DNA of 63,828 bases from Mageeibacillus sp. UBA1212 (GTDB lineage Bacteria > Bacillota > Clostridia > UBA1212): contig DBXM01000016.1 in assembly GCA_002309655.1 (NCBI GenBank), forward strand, positions 1 through 63,828, in the 5' to 3' direction. The notes beneath the pieces were generated by a model, which saw only the letters and a program-made list of their open reading frames with translations, was not told the origin of the DNA and did not search any database. Made by a program: the position numbers and the translations under genes. Shown here piece by piece: positions 32,771 through 41,314 of this stretch (position 1 is its first letter; each line of letters opens with the position of its first letter).

Positions 32771-34636
32771 CTAAATCGCATATTGACTCTTGAACATCTC
32801 GTAATAAAAACCTTTTTGTTCCAGAAGCGAGCGGTGCGTTCCGGTCTCCACGATTCGGCCGTCGCGAATGACCAAAATCACGTCGGCGTCCACGATCGTC
32901 GAGAGCCTGTGTGCGATCACGAAGCAGGTCCTGTCGCCCATCAGGCGGTCCATTGCCTTCTGGATAAGGATCTCCGTTCGCGTGTCAACGTTGGAAGTTG
33001 CTTCGTCGAGAATCAGCAGCGGCCGGTCCGCCAGCAGCGCGCGGGCTATGGTCAGGAGCTGTTTCTGCCCTGATGAGACCGCGGTGCTGTCCTCGGAGAT
33101 CACGGTGTCGTAGCCCTGAGGCAGGCGGCGGATGAAGTGGTCGCAGTAGGCGCAGTCGCAGGCCCGCTCGATGTCTTCACGCGTGGCATTTGGACTTCCG
33201 TAGGCCACGTTCTCGGCGACGGTTCCCCTGAAAAGCCAGGTGTCCTGAAGGACCATCGCAAACAGCTTCCGGTTTTCGGCGCGCGAAATCTCCGAAACGT
33301 CCCTGCCGTCGATAACGATCTTTCCCGAATCGATGTCGTAGAAGCGCATCAGGAGGTTCACGATGGTGGTCTTCCCCGCACCGGTAGGACCGACGATGGC
33401 CACCTTCTGGCCAGGCTTTACGTCGATGCAGAGGTCGCGGATCAGCGGCTTCTTGGGGTCGTAGGAGAAGTCCACGTGCGAGAACTCCACGCTGCCGCGG
33501 ACCGGACCTTCCACCGTGCCGTCCGGGTCAACTTCCTCGGGAGTGTCCAGCAGCGTGAATACGCGCTTCGAGGCTGACTTCACGTGCTGCACGTAGCCGA
33601 GACCGAAGGCGATATTCTCGAGGGGCTCCGAAAACTGTCTCGCGAACAAAATCACAGTGACGACGGTGCCGATGGGAACGCCGCGCCTCAAAACCAGCCA
33701 GCCTCCCAGCACCGCCACGGCGATGTAGGCTATTGCGTCCACGAAGGAGATGACCGGCTGCACGATGGACGACAGGAAGTTCGCGAAAATTCCGCTCTTC
33801 TGGTGCTTCTCCGAAAGCGCGTCGTACCTCTTCTGGAGCTCCTCTTCGCGGTTGAAGGCCTTGGTGGTCGGGTAGTTCGTATACGCCTCCTCGGCCAGCG
33901 AAGTGAGCTCGCCGCCCAGGTCGAAGTGCTTGTCCCAGTGCTTCTCGCCGAGAGTCGCCATTCTCGCTGAAAGCAGAACGGAGAGCGGCGAAAGAAGCAC
34001 AACGGGAATGGCCAGCCGCCAGTCGGTAATGAAAAGCATCACCGCGATGACCGCCATCTGCAGGAACCCCGCAACCAACACTTCCACGATGCCGTAGATA
34101 CTGTCCGCCATCTGGCTGACGTCCTCCATCATTCTGTCGATGAAGTCGCCCGCGGGCGTTTTGTCCATATACGATACGGGAAGCCTCTTCAGCTTTTCGG
34201 AAAGCCTGATGCGCATGCCGGCGCAGAAGAAGCGGCTGACCACGTTGTTGATCAGGTAGGCGTTCCCGTAGTAGAGGGTGGACTTTAAAGCGTAAACACC
34301 GAAGAGCGCGGCGGCCAGCGGGAGAAGGCTAAGAGCCAGTCCGGGAGTTTGGGCGGTAACCCACTCGTAGAGCTTGTCGATAAGACTTCCCATCATCTCG
34401 GGAGCCAGCACAGCGCATCCGATCCAGGCGAGGCAGATGCCCACGGAAAGAAGTATCCACCATTTGACCGGTCCAAGTTCCCTGACCAGGCGCTTGCCGG
34501 TCTCGTCGAAAAGGCGGCGCTTCTCACGCTTTTTGTCTGTCTTTTCTTCGACGTTTTTTTCCTTGTTTTCGGTAAATTCAGGCGTTTCGTCTGTTGCCGT
34601 CACGGCCGCGTTCACGTCTTTATCCTTAGAACTCAT
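32771..34636 (-). CDS. ABC exporter half, consensus Walker subunit
   Basis: 621-aa ABC transmembrane exporter half. A hydrophilic Lys/Glu-rich N-terminus (about 50 residues), six TM helices (about 55-360), and an NBD (about 375-615) with VGPTGAGKTT, LLILDEATSNVD with catalytic Glu, and CFVIAHRLS with the switch His. The signature is VSSGQKQ, not LSGGQ. In TM287/288-type heterodimers this is the partner with the good Walker site and the poor signature. Overlaps the preceding gene by ATGA (4 nt), so translation is coupled. Probably exports a drug, lipid or peptide. Stop codon TAG. Confidence 0.9.
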   Translation of the reverse strand: MSSKDKDVNAAVTATDETPEFTENKEKNVEEKTDKKREKRRLFDETGKRLVRELGPVKWWILLSVGICLAWIGCAVLAPEMMGSLIDKLYEWVTAQTPGLALSLLPLAAALFGVYALKSTLYYGNAYLINNVVSRFFCAGMRIRLSEKLKRLPVSYMDKTPAGDFIDRMMEDVSQMADSIYGIVEVLVAGFLQMAVIAVMLFITDWRLAIPVVLLSPLSVLLSARMATLGEKHWDKHFDLGGELTSLAEEAYTNYPTTKAFNREEELQKRYDALSEKHQKSGIFANFLSSIVQPVISFVDAIAYIAVAVLGGWLVLRRGVPIGTVVTVILFARQFSEPLENIAFGLGYVQHVKSASKRVFTLLDTPEEVDPDGTVEGPVRGSVEFSHVDFSYDPKKPLIRDLCIDVKPGQKVAIVGPTGAGKTTIVNLLMRFYDIDSGKIVIDGRDVSEISRAENRKLFAMVLQDTWLFRGTVAENVAYGSPNATREDIERACDCAYCDHFIRRLPQGYDTVISEDSTAVSSGQKQLLTIARALLADRPLLILDEATSNVDTRTEILIQKAMDRLMGDRTCFVIAHRLSTIVDADVILVIRDGRIVETGTHRSLLEQKGFYYEMFKSQYAI

Positions 34637-36366
34637 ATTTCGCCACCTCCCGTCTGTGAGAGGTAGATTTCCCGGTAGATCGGGCAGGTCTCAAGAAGTT
34701 CCGCGTGGGTTCCGGAGCCGGCGAGCGTGCCGTCGGAAAGAACGAAAATCCGGTCGGAGTGCATTGCCGAAACAACGCGCTGGGTGATCACGATGCGGGT
34801 GCGGTCATTCAACTTTTCGTTGAGAGCCTTGCGCACAGCCGCCTCGGTCAGGAAGTCCAGAGCCGAGAACGAGTCGTCGAAAATGTAAATCGGCGCGTCC
34901 TTGAGAATTGCGCGGGCAATGGCGAGACGCTGCTTCTGTCCGCCGGAGATGTTGGTTCCGGCCTGTTCCAGCTTGAAGTTCAGTCCCTCGGGCTTTTCGC
35001 GCAGGAAGTCCGCGATCTGCGCCAGTTCCAGCGCCGCCCAAAGCTCGTCGTCGGTGGCGTCGGGCTTGCCCATGCGGAGGTTTTCCGCCACGGTGCCCGC
35101 GTATATCATCGACTTCTGGAGTGAGCAACTGATGTTGTCGCGAATGTCTTTCAGCGACATCTCCGAGGCGTCCTTCCCGTCGAAACGGAGGGTGCCGCCT
35201 GTCGGTGCGCGGAAGCCCAGCAGAAGCTCCGCGAGTGTCGTCTTTCCCGAACCCGTGCCACCGATAACCGAGACCCATTCGCCGGCCTTAATATGAATGT
35301 CGATGTCCGAAAGCGCCGGCAGCGAGCTCCCCGGGTACGTGAAGCTGACGCCGTCCAGGTCGATGGCGCCGTCAAAAGTCAGCCCTTCCGCAGGCTTCGT
35401 GTCCTCAACACCCTCGGAGTCGGTGACATGAAGGAGTCTGCGCGCCGCGACCCTCACGTGGGGCAGCATAACGATACTGTATGAAACGGAAATGATCGCC
35501 GCCAGGATAATGTTGATGTACTGGATCATCGCGAACACGTCGCCCGGCGTGAGACCGCTTCCCCGCTCCATTCTGACTCCGCCAAGAATAACCACCAGCA
35601 GCGCCGCGGTGTTGAGCACGAACGCCGCAATCGGGTCGATGAGAGCCATGCGCACGTTGGCGCGAATGATATTGTCCGCCATCACGCGGGTAGCGTCGGC
35701 GACTCTTTCGTGGGCCCGGTCTTCACGGTCGAAAGCCCTAATAACGCGAACGCCGCGAAGCCGTTCACGCACCAGGTCGTTCTGCTTGTCGCAGTAGTCG
35801 TCGGAAACCTCCCAGAGGTGCTCGATCTTCTTGCTCATCAGCAGCACCGTTCCGATAACCAGCGGCACCGCGCAAAGAATGACCAGCGAGAGGATCAGGT
35901 CCTTACGCATGCACAGGAACACGCCTCCCAGAAACATCAAAGGAATGATTATAATGCTTCCGCACAGCGCGGAAATGACCCAGTTGAGCGTCCCGACGTC
36001 GTGGGTGGAACGGGTGACAAGGTTTGAAGCGCCCTGCCGTCCGACCTCCGCGAGGGTCATCGTGTGTACTTTTTTGAAAAGCGCGGAGCGGAGGCTCCAG
36101 GTGTAGCCGGAAATGACGTGGTACACGACCCAGTAGCCGGCGGCCACCGAAACGAGGCTGAGAAGCGATATTCCCAGCATCCACGCCGAGGTCTTCAAAA
36201 TGTACCCGAACGTGTCAGCCTCCGCCGCGCCGTACACCCCCTTGTCCAGAACGTCGGACATCAGCGTGGGCAAAAGCAGGTTGCAGACCGCCGAAACCGC
36301 CATCAAAAACGTGGCTAGAACGATCCTGCCCCTGTACGGTTTAAGATATATTAGCAGTTTTCTCAA
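34633..36366 (-). CDS. ABC exporter half, degenerate Walker subunit
   Basis: 577-aa partner of the gene at 32771-34636. Six TM helices (about 15-300) and an NBD with GGTGSGKTT, a good signature NISGGQKQR, but IYIFDDSFSALD in Walker B (Asp instead of catalytic Glu) and VITQRV in place of the H-loop His. This Asp/Gln pair is the known hallmark of the degenerate ATP site in TM287/288 and BmrC/D-type heterodimers. Starts with TTG preceded by AAGGAGGGAG. The upstream 216 nt contain a short frame (36463-36555) and no clear promoter. Confidence 0.9.
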   Translation of the reverse strand: MRKLLIYLKPYRGRIVLATFLMAVSAVCNLLLPTLMSDVLDKGVYGAAEADTFGYILKTSAWMLGISLLSLVSVAAGYWVVYHVISGYTWSLRSALFKKVHTMTLAEVGRQGASNLVTRSTHDVGTLNWVISALCGSIIIIPLMFLGGVFLCMRKDLILSLVILCAVPLVIGTVLLMSKKIEHLWEVSDDYCDKQNDLVRERLRGVRVIRAFDREDRAHERVADATRVMADNIIRANVRMALIDPIAAFVLNTAALLVVILGGVRMERGSGLTPGDVFAMIQYINIILAAIISVSYSIVMLPHVRVAARRLLHVTDSEGVEDTKPAEGLTFDGAIDLDGVSFTYPGSSLPALSDIDIHIKAGEWVSVIGGTGSGKTTLAELLLGFRAPTGGTLRFDGKDASEMSLKDIRDNISCSLQKSMIYAGTVAENLRMGKPDATDDELWAALELAQIADFLREKPEGLNFKLEQAGTNISGGQKQRLAIARAILKDAPIYIFDDSFSALDFLTEAAVRKALNEKLNDRTRIVITQRVVSAMHSDRIFVLSDGTLAGSGTHAELLETCPIYREIYLSQTGGGEI

Positions 36367-36462
36367 AACATCTCCCTCCTTTCCGGGGAGGTGCAGACAT
36401 GAATGTCATAATAAAACGGGGCAATGCCGTCCGTAAATGAATTCTGCCGCGAGAACAGGAAA

Positions 36463-36555
36463 TCAACGCTGCTTTTTTCCGAGCGCCTTCAACGAGTACC
36501 CGGGTGTCAGATCTATGCGGTGGATTATGTTCACCGCGAAAATGTTTCCGGGCAT
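36463..36555 (-). CDS. Possible 30-aa peptide between malQ and the exporter
   Basis: ATG-initiated frame of 30 codons with CAGGAG 7 nt upstream, ending TGA. The peptide is basic and opens MPGNIFAVNIIHRIDLTPGY. It lies 27 nt after malQ. The good ribosome site is the main argument for it; it could be a leader peptide for the exporter operon, the start of a lost gene, or noise. Confidence 0.35.
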   Translation of the reverse strand: MPGNIFAVNIIHRIDLTPGYSLKALGKKQR

Positions 36556-36582
36556 CGGTTTTCTCCTGTGGTTCCGGTAATG

Positions 36583-38187
36583 TCAATCGGTTGCTTCAGT
36601 TGCTTTTTTCTTCTCCGCCGCAAGTAGCGCCGCCATTTTCGCCTTATCGGCTTTCAGCGCTTCCTTTTCTGCGGTGATCTTCTTGAGGCAGCCCTCGCTC
36701 AGCCTTTTATATGTGGCGGTCTTTGCGTAAAGAAGGCCCGCCAACCAGTCGTTGATGCACTCCGGCCTGATACGCCATGTCCAGTTGCCGCCGAGAGTCG
36801 AAGGCGTGTTCATTCTGCCCTCGTTCCCGAGCACGATGAGGTCCTGCATCTGGACGATCGCGGTGTCGGCCGGCGAAGCGAGAAGCGTCCTTATAAAGCC
36901 CCAGCTGAGACCTTCCTCGTAGCTGAGATTCATGTATTCGGTGGCGTACTTGTACACCTCCGGCTCCTGACTCATCAGCCAGCCGACGGCGGTCTCGTTG
37001 TCATGCGTTCCTATGTAGGCGACCGAGTTTTTAGTGATGTTGTGAGGCAGGTACTCGTTCTCCTCGTCGGCGTCCGGCGTGAACGCGAACTCGAGCACCT
37101 TCATTCCCGGGTAGCCCACGCGCTCAAGAAGCTTGTAAACCGGCGGCGTAAGCACCCCCAAGTCCTCCGCGATTATCGGCAGCCTTCCCAGTTTTTCGGA
37201 GATCACGCGGAAAATATCGTAGTCCGGGCCTTTGACCCACTTCCCACCCTTCGCGGTCGCGTCGCCGTAGGGAATTGACCAGTACGACTCGAACCCGCGG
37301 AAATGGTCGATCCTGACGACGTCGCACACCTTTGTCGCGAACGCGATCCTTCTCAACCACCACTCGTAGCCGTCGTTTTTCAGCTTGTCCCAGCGGTAAA
37401 GCGGATTTCCCCAGAGCTGGCCGTCGTCGCTGAAAGCGTCCGGAGGGCAGCCCGCCACAGCAACCGGCTTAAGGTCCGCGTCAAGGTAAAAATCCTCCGG
37501 GTTCGCCCAGACGTCAGCGGAGTCCAGCGCCACGTAGATCGGCACGTCGCCGATGATTTTAATTCCCTTCGAATTCGCGTAGGCCTTCAGCGGATACCAC
37601 TGCGCGTAGAACAAATACTGCACCGCGATATGGTAGTCGATCTCCTCCGCAAGCTCGCGTTTCGCTCTTTCAACCGCCTCCGATCCGTAGCGCCTGTACT
37701 CGTCCGGCCATTCCTGCCACGAGACGCCGCCGAACATGTCTTTCAGAGCGGAAAAGAGCGCGAACGCCGGCAGCCACGCGGAATTTTCATCCTTGAACGC
37801 CTTCAGCTCCGCGAAATCCCTGCCCCGCTTCGCGAAAAGGTTCGCGACCGCCTGCTTGAGAACGGTCTTCCTGTTTAAATAAAGGAGGCCGTAGTCCACC
37901 TTCGTGATGTCGCTCCCGAAGTCGAGGCACTCGGCAAGGTCCGGGTCGACCAGACCGTCCCTGATCAGGAACTCGATGTCGATAAAATAGGGGTTGCCCG
38001 CAAAGGTCGACGAAGACGAATAAGGCGAGTCTCCGTAACCGGTCGGCCCCAGAGGAAGTATCTGCCAGTAAGACTGCCCCGCCCTCTCCAGGAAGTCGGC
38101 GAAGCCGTACGCGGCGGTGCCGAGGGTTCCTATTCCGTAGCGGGACGGAAGCGAAGAAATGTGCATCAAAACTCCTGACGTTCTCAT
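36583..38187 (-). CDS. malQ: 4-alpha-glucanotransferase (amylomaltase)
   Basis: 534-aa cytoplasmic GH77 enzyme transferring alpha-1,4-glucan segments in maltodextrin and glycogen metabolism. Hallmarks: SGVLMHISSLPSRYGIGTLG at the N-terminus, PLGPTGYGDSPYSS, DVPIYVALDSADVW, VRIDHFRGFESYW (nucleophile Asp), IIAEDLGVLTP (acid/base Glu) and YIGTHDNETAVGW (third acid). Length is typical, with a short Lys/Glu/Ala-rich C-terminal tail. Transcribed from 38324-38352 with about 130 nt of 5' leader. The ribosome site is weak. The exporter genes downstream may share its transcript. Confidence 0.96.
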   Translation of the reverse strand: MRTSGVLMHISSLPSRYGIGTLGTAAYGFADFLERAGQSYWQILPLGPTGYGDSPYSSSSTFAGNPYFIDIEFLIRDGLVDPDLAECLDFGSDITKVDYGLLYLNRKTVLKQAVANLFAKRGRDFAELKAFKDENSAWLPAFALFSALKDMFGGVSWQEWPDEYRRYGSEAVERAKRELAEEIDYHIAVQYLFYAQWYPLKAYANSKGIKIIGDVPIYVALDSADVWANPEDFYLDADLKPVAVAGCPPDAFSDDGQLWGNPLYRWDKLKNDGYEWWLRRIAFATKVCDVVRIDHFRGFESYWSIPYGDATAKGGKWVKGPDYDIFRVISEKLGRLPIIAEDLGVLTPPVYKLLERVGYPGMKVLEFAFTPDADEENEYLPHNITKNSVAYIGTHDNETAVGWLMSQEPEVYKYATEYMNLSYEEGLSWGFIRTLLASPADTAIVQMQDLIVLGNEGRMNTPSTLGGNWTWRIRPECINDWLAGLLYAKTATYKRLSEGCLKKITAEKEALKADKAKMAALLAAEKKKATEATD

Positions 38188-38323
38188 ATTCTTTCAGTTT
38201 CTCCTTGTGATTATCTGCTTGTCTGCGGTTTGCGCGCAGCCGGCGCAACGCCTGAAACACCTTTACTGTGTGCTTTTTATGAAGTAAAGCAAGGCGCGTT
38301 CCGGCTTTATTGTCGTTAAGATT

Positions 38324-38352
38324 ATTCTACCACCGATCCTATGTTTTTGCAA
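38324..38352 (-). promoter_or_regulatory. Promoter of malQ
   Basis: Minus strand TTGCAA (38347-38352), 17-nt spacer, TAGAAT (38324-38329). Confidence 0.65.
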
Positions 38353-38485
38353 GAAGAACGCGCTCGGAACCGGGAAGTTTCAGAAGCGTATCCGGGCATT
38401 TTCACGAACGTTCCCGCCCGCGCACCGGCTCTCATTTTTAACGCGCATTACAATCTTTTTGCGCCCAAAAATCTCCGCTTTTTTC

Positions 38486-38514
38486 TTGCAAACGCATTCC
38501 CGCTGTGATATACT
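38486..38514 (+). promoter_or_regulatory. Promoter of the nucleoside ABC operon
   Basis: TTGCAA (38486-38491), 17-nt spacer, TATACT (38509-38514), with TG one base before the -10 (extended -10). AAGGAGG for the first gene is 27 nt further on. Confidence 0.78.
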
Positions 38515-38552
38515 TGTCGCAAGGTGAACAATTTTTCCCCAAGGAGGATGAA

Positions 38553-39623
38553 ATGAGAAAAATATTATCTGTTTTACTTTGTGTTGCAATCGTTCTGGGC
38601 ACCGTTGCCGCATTCACGGGCTGCGCCAAGAAGACCTATGATATCGCCATCGTTACCGACGTCGGCATGCTGATGGACAAGGGCTTCAACCAGGGCACCT
38701 ATGAGGGCGCGAAGGCTTACGCCGAGAAGCACAACATTGCTTACAAGTATTATCAGCCGGCCAACGGCTCCGACGCGTCCGACAACGACCGCATCGACGC
38801 CATGAAGCAGGCCATCAACAACGGCGCTAAGATCATCGTCGCCCCCGGTTTCCTTCAGGCTAAAGCTATGACGACTGTCGCTACCGAAAACCCCGACGTC
38901 AAGTTCGTATTCGTTGACGGATGGGCTCTCGGCCTCAGCAACGTTACCGCCATTGTTTACAAGGAGCAGGAATCCGGATACCTCGCGGGATACGCCGCGG
39001 TTATGGAAGGCTACACGAAGCTCGGCTTCACGGGCGGCGGTGGCGGATCCAACCCGGCTGTCTGCCGTTTCGGCTACGGCTTCATTCAGGGCGCTGAAGC
39101 GGCCGCCAAGGAAAAAGGCGTTGACGTTTCGATGCTCTACAGCTTCAAGTACGGCGAGACCTTCTCCGCTTCCACGGAGCTCCAGACCCAGATCGCCGGC
39201 TGGTACGCAAACGGCACCGAAGTGGTGTTCGCATGCGGCGGCTCAATGTTCCAGTCTGTCAAATCCGCTGCCGGCGAGTACCCGAACGCGAAGATCATCG
39301 GCGTTGACGTTGACCAGTCCGGTGAATCCGAGAAAGTCATCACCTCCGCCGTTAAGGGCCTCTCCGCTTCTGTTGAGAGAGTCCTCGGACAGTTCTTCGA
39401 CGGCAAGTGGGACGCTGAACTCGCTGACAAGGCTCAGAACCTCGGCGCGGCTGAAGACTCCACCGGTCTTCCCACCGAAACCTGGCGCATGACCAACTTC
39501 ACGGTCGACCAGTACAAGGCGCTCTTCGAGAAGATCAAGAACGGCGAGATCGTTCCTGTTGCCGACGTTCCGGAAGACCTGACGGCAGGCCTGACCAAAG
39601 TCACTCTGACCATTGAGAAGTAA
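38553..39623 (+). CDS. BMP family nucleoside-binding lipoprotein
   Basis: 356-aa substrate-binding lipoprotein of an ABC importer (PnrA/BmpD family). Type II signal peptide with lipobox F-T-G-C near residue 21; the mature protein opens DIAIVTDVGMLMDKGFNQ, the conserved purine-nucleoside-binding start of BMP proteins, followed by FVFVDG and GAEAAAKEKGVDV. Start taken at ATG 38553 because AAGGAGG lies at 38541; an in-frame upstream ATG lacks a site. A terminator hairpin separates it from the ATPase gene, as expected when the binding protein is made in excess. Confidence 0.93.
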   Translation: MRKILSVLLCVAIVLGTVAAFTGCAKKTYDIAIVTDVGMLMDKGFNQGTYEGAKAYAEKHNIAYKYYQPANGSDASDNDRIDAMKQAINNGAKIIVAPGFLQAKAMTTVATENPDVKFVFVDGWALGLSNVTAIVYKEQESGYLAGYAAVMEGYTKLGFTGGGGGSNPAVCRFGYGFIQGAEAAAKEKGVDVSMLYSFKYGETFSASTELQTQIAGWYANGTEVVFACGGSMFQSVKSAAGEYPNAKIIGVDVDQSGESEKVITSAVKGLSASVERVLGQFFDGKWDAELADKAQNLGAAEDSTGLPTETWRMTNFTVDQYKALFEKIKNGEIVPVADVPEDLTAGLTKVTLTIEK

Positions 39624-39641
39624 TTTATTCACCTGAAAAGA

Positions 39642-39669
39642 GGGGGCGGATTATTCCGTCCCCTTTTTT
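39642..39669 (+). terminator. Attenuating terminator after the BMP gene
   Basis: Eight-bp stem (GGGGCGGA with TCCGTCCC, one G-U) followed by TTTTTT. Probably partial, giving more binding protein than transporter. Confidence 0.75.
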
Positions 39670-39718
39670 GTAAACACTGATTAAATGCTCTTTACGCAAG
39701 AATTTCACTTTACAAACT

Positions 39719-41314
39719 ATGAACGAAAACGAAAACAGCGCCGCAACTCCCTACGTGATCGAAATGCGGCACATAACCAAAAGATTTCCGGGAATAGTCG
39801 CCAACGACGACATCAATCTCGGGCTGAGGCGCGGAGAAATTCACGCCCTGCTCGGAGAGAACGGCGCGGGTAAATCCACGCTGATGTCGGTTCTTTTCGG
39901 TCTCTACCAGCCCGAGGAAGGCGAGATTTTCAAGAACGGCGAAAAAGTCGTGATTAACGACCCCAACGACGCCAACGCTCTCGGGATCGGCATGGTCCAC
40001 CAGCACTTCAAGCTCGTGGACGTTTTTACCGTACTCGACAATATCATTCTCGGCATCGAGCCCAACACCCTCGGCTTCCTGCGCAAAAAAGAGGCGCGCA
40101 AGAAGGTGCTCGAGCTCTCCAAAAACTACGGTCTCAACGTGGACCCTGACGCGAAGGTCGAGGACATCACCGTCGGCATGCAGCAACGCACCGAGATCTT
40201 GAAGATGCTCTACCGCGACAACGAGATACTGATTTTCGACGAGCCGACCGCCGTTCTGACTCCTCAGGAAATCACCGAACTCATGCAAATAATGAAAGGA
40301 CTCGCCCGCGAAGGCAAGTCCATTCTCTTCATATCCCACAAACTCAACGAAATAATGGAGGTCGCCGACAGGTGTACCGTTCTCCGCAAGGGGAAATACG
40401 TCGGCACTGTCAACATCTCCGAAACCACCAAGGAGGAACTCTCCGAGATGATGGTGGGCCGCAACGTCAAATTCGCGGTCGACAAAGCGCCGGCAAACCC
40501 GGGTGCCGAAGTGCTCCGCGTCGAACACCTCACGGTCAAGAGCAAGGTTCACAAAAAGAACGCGGTCAGCGACGTGTCGTTCAGCGTTCGCGAAGGCGAA
40601 ATCGTCTGTATCGCGGGAATCGACGGCAACGGCCAGACCGAGCTCGTGAACGCGATCACCGGTCTCGAAAAGCCCGAATCCGGCTCGAAAATTGTTTACT
40701 GCGGCGAGGACTTCACGCACAAAAGCATCCGCTCCAAGATCGTGAGCGGGTTCAGCCACATTCCCGAGGACAGGCACAAGCACGGACTTGTGCTGGACTA
40801 CTCTCTCGAGCAGAATTTCGTTCTGGAGCGGTACTTCGAGGACGGCTTCCAGAGTCACGGCTTCATCAAGTTCGGAGCGGTGCGCGACTACGCGGAAAAG
40901 CTCATTGAAGGCTACGACGTCCGCTCAGGTCAGGGGCCGGTAACTCAGGCGCGAAGCATGTCGGGCGGCAACCAGCAGAAAGCCATCATCGCCCGCGAGC
41001 TTGACAAAAACCACAAGCTGCTCGTGGCGGTGCAGCCCACCCGCGGTCTCGACGTCGGAGCGATCGAATTCGTTCACGAACAGATCGTCGCCTCCCGCGA
41101 CCGCGGCTCAGCGGTGTTGCTTGTTTCTCTCGAACTTGACGAGGTCATGAACCTCTCCGACCGGATCCTGGTCATGTACGAAGGCGAGATCGCGGGAGAG
41201 TTCAAACCCGAAACAACGACGGTTCAGGAGCTCGGCCTTTACATGGCCGGCGCCCGAAAGCAGGAACATGAAAACATCCCTGAATCCGTACAGGAAGGAG
41301 GCGGCAAGGAATGA
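39719..41314 (+). CDS. Nucleoside ABC importer, double ATPase
   Basis: 531 aa with two fused ABC ATPase domains, as in RbsA/YufO-type importers. NBD1 (about 10-245) has GENGAGKST, VGMQQRTEILKML and LIFDEPTAVLTP. NBD2 (about 260-510) has the usual degenerate Walker A GIDGNGQTE, the signature MSGGNQQKAIIARELD, and VAVQPTRGLDVGA in place of a canonical Walker B. Energises import with the two permeases downstream. No clear ribosome site before ATG 39719, so the start is less certain; the domain begins only 15 residues later. Overlaps the next gene by 4 nt. Confidence 0.92.
   Translation: MNENENSAATPYVIEMRHITKRFPGIVANDDINLGLRRGEIHALLGENGAGKSTLMSVLFGLYQPEEGEIFKNGEKVVINDPNDANALGIGMVHQHFKLVDVFTVLDNIILGIEPNTLGFLRKKEARKKVLELSKNYGLNVDPDAKVEDITVGMQQRTEILKMLYRDNEILIFDEPTAVLTPQEITELMQIMKGLAREGKSILFISHKLNEIMEVADRCTVLRKGKYVGTVNISETTKEELSEMMVGRNVKFAVDKAPANPGAEVLRVEHLTVKSKVHKKNAVSDVSFSVREGEIVCIAGIDGNGQTELVNAITGLEKPESGSKIVYCGEDFTHKSIRSKIVSGFSHIPEDRHKHGLVLDYSLEQNFVLERYFEDGFQSHGFIKFGAVRDYAEKLIEGYDVRSGQGPVTQARSMSGGNQQKAIIARELDKNHKLLVAVQPTRGLDVGAIEFVHEQIVASRDRGSAVLLVSLELDEVMNLSDRILVMYEGEIAGEFKPETTTVQELGLYMAGARKQEHENIPESVQEGGGKE

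Larger units (their letters stand above)
38188..38552. other. Intergenic region between divergent malQ and BMP genes
   Basis: 365 nt without a convincing gene. It holds the minus-strand malQ promoter and leader, the plus-strand BMP promoter, and an unassigned 130-nt stretch between them (38353-38485) in which I see no strong hairpin or known riboswitch core. Confidence 0.6.
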
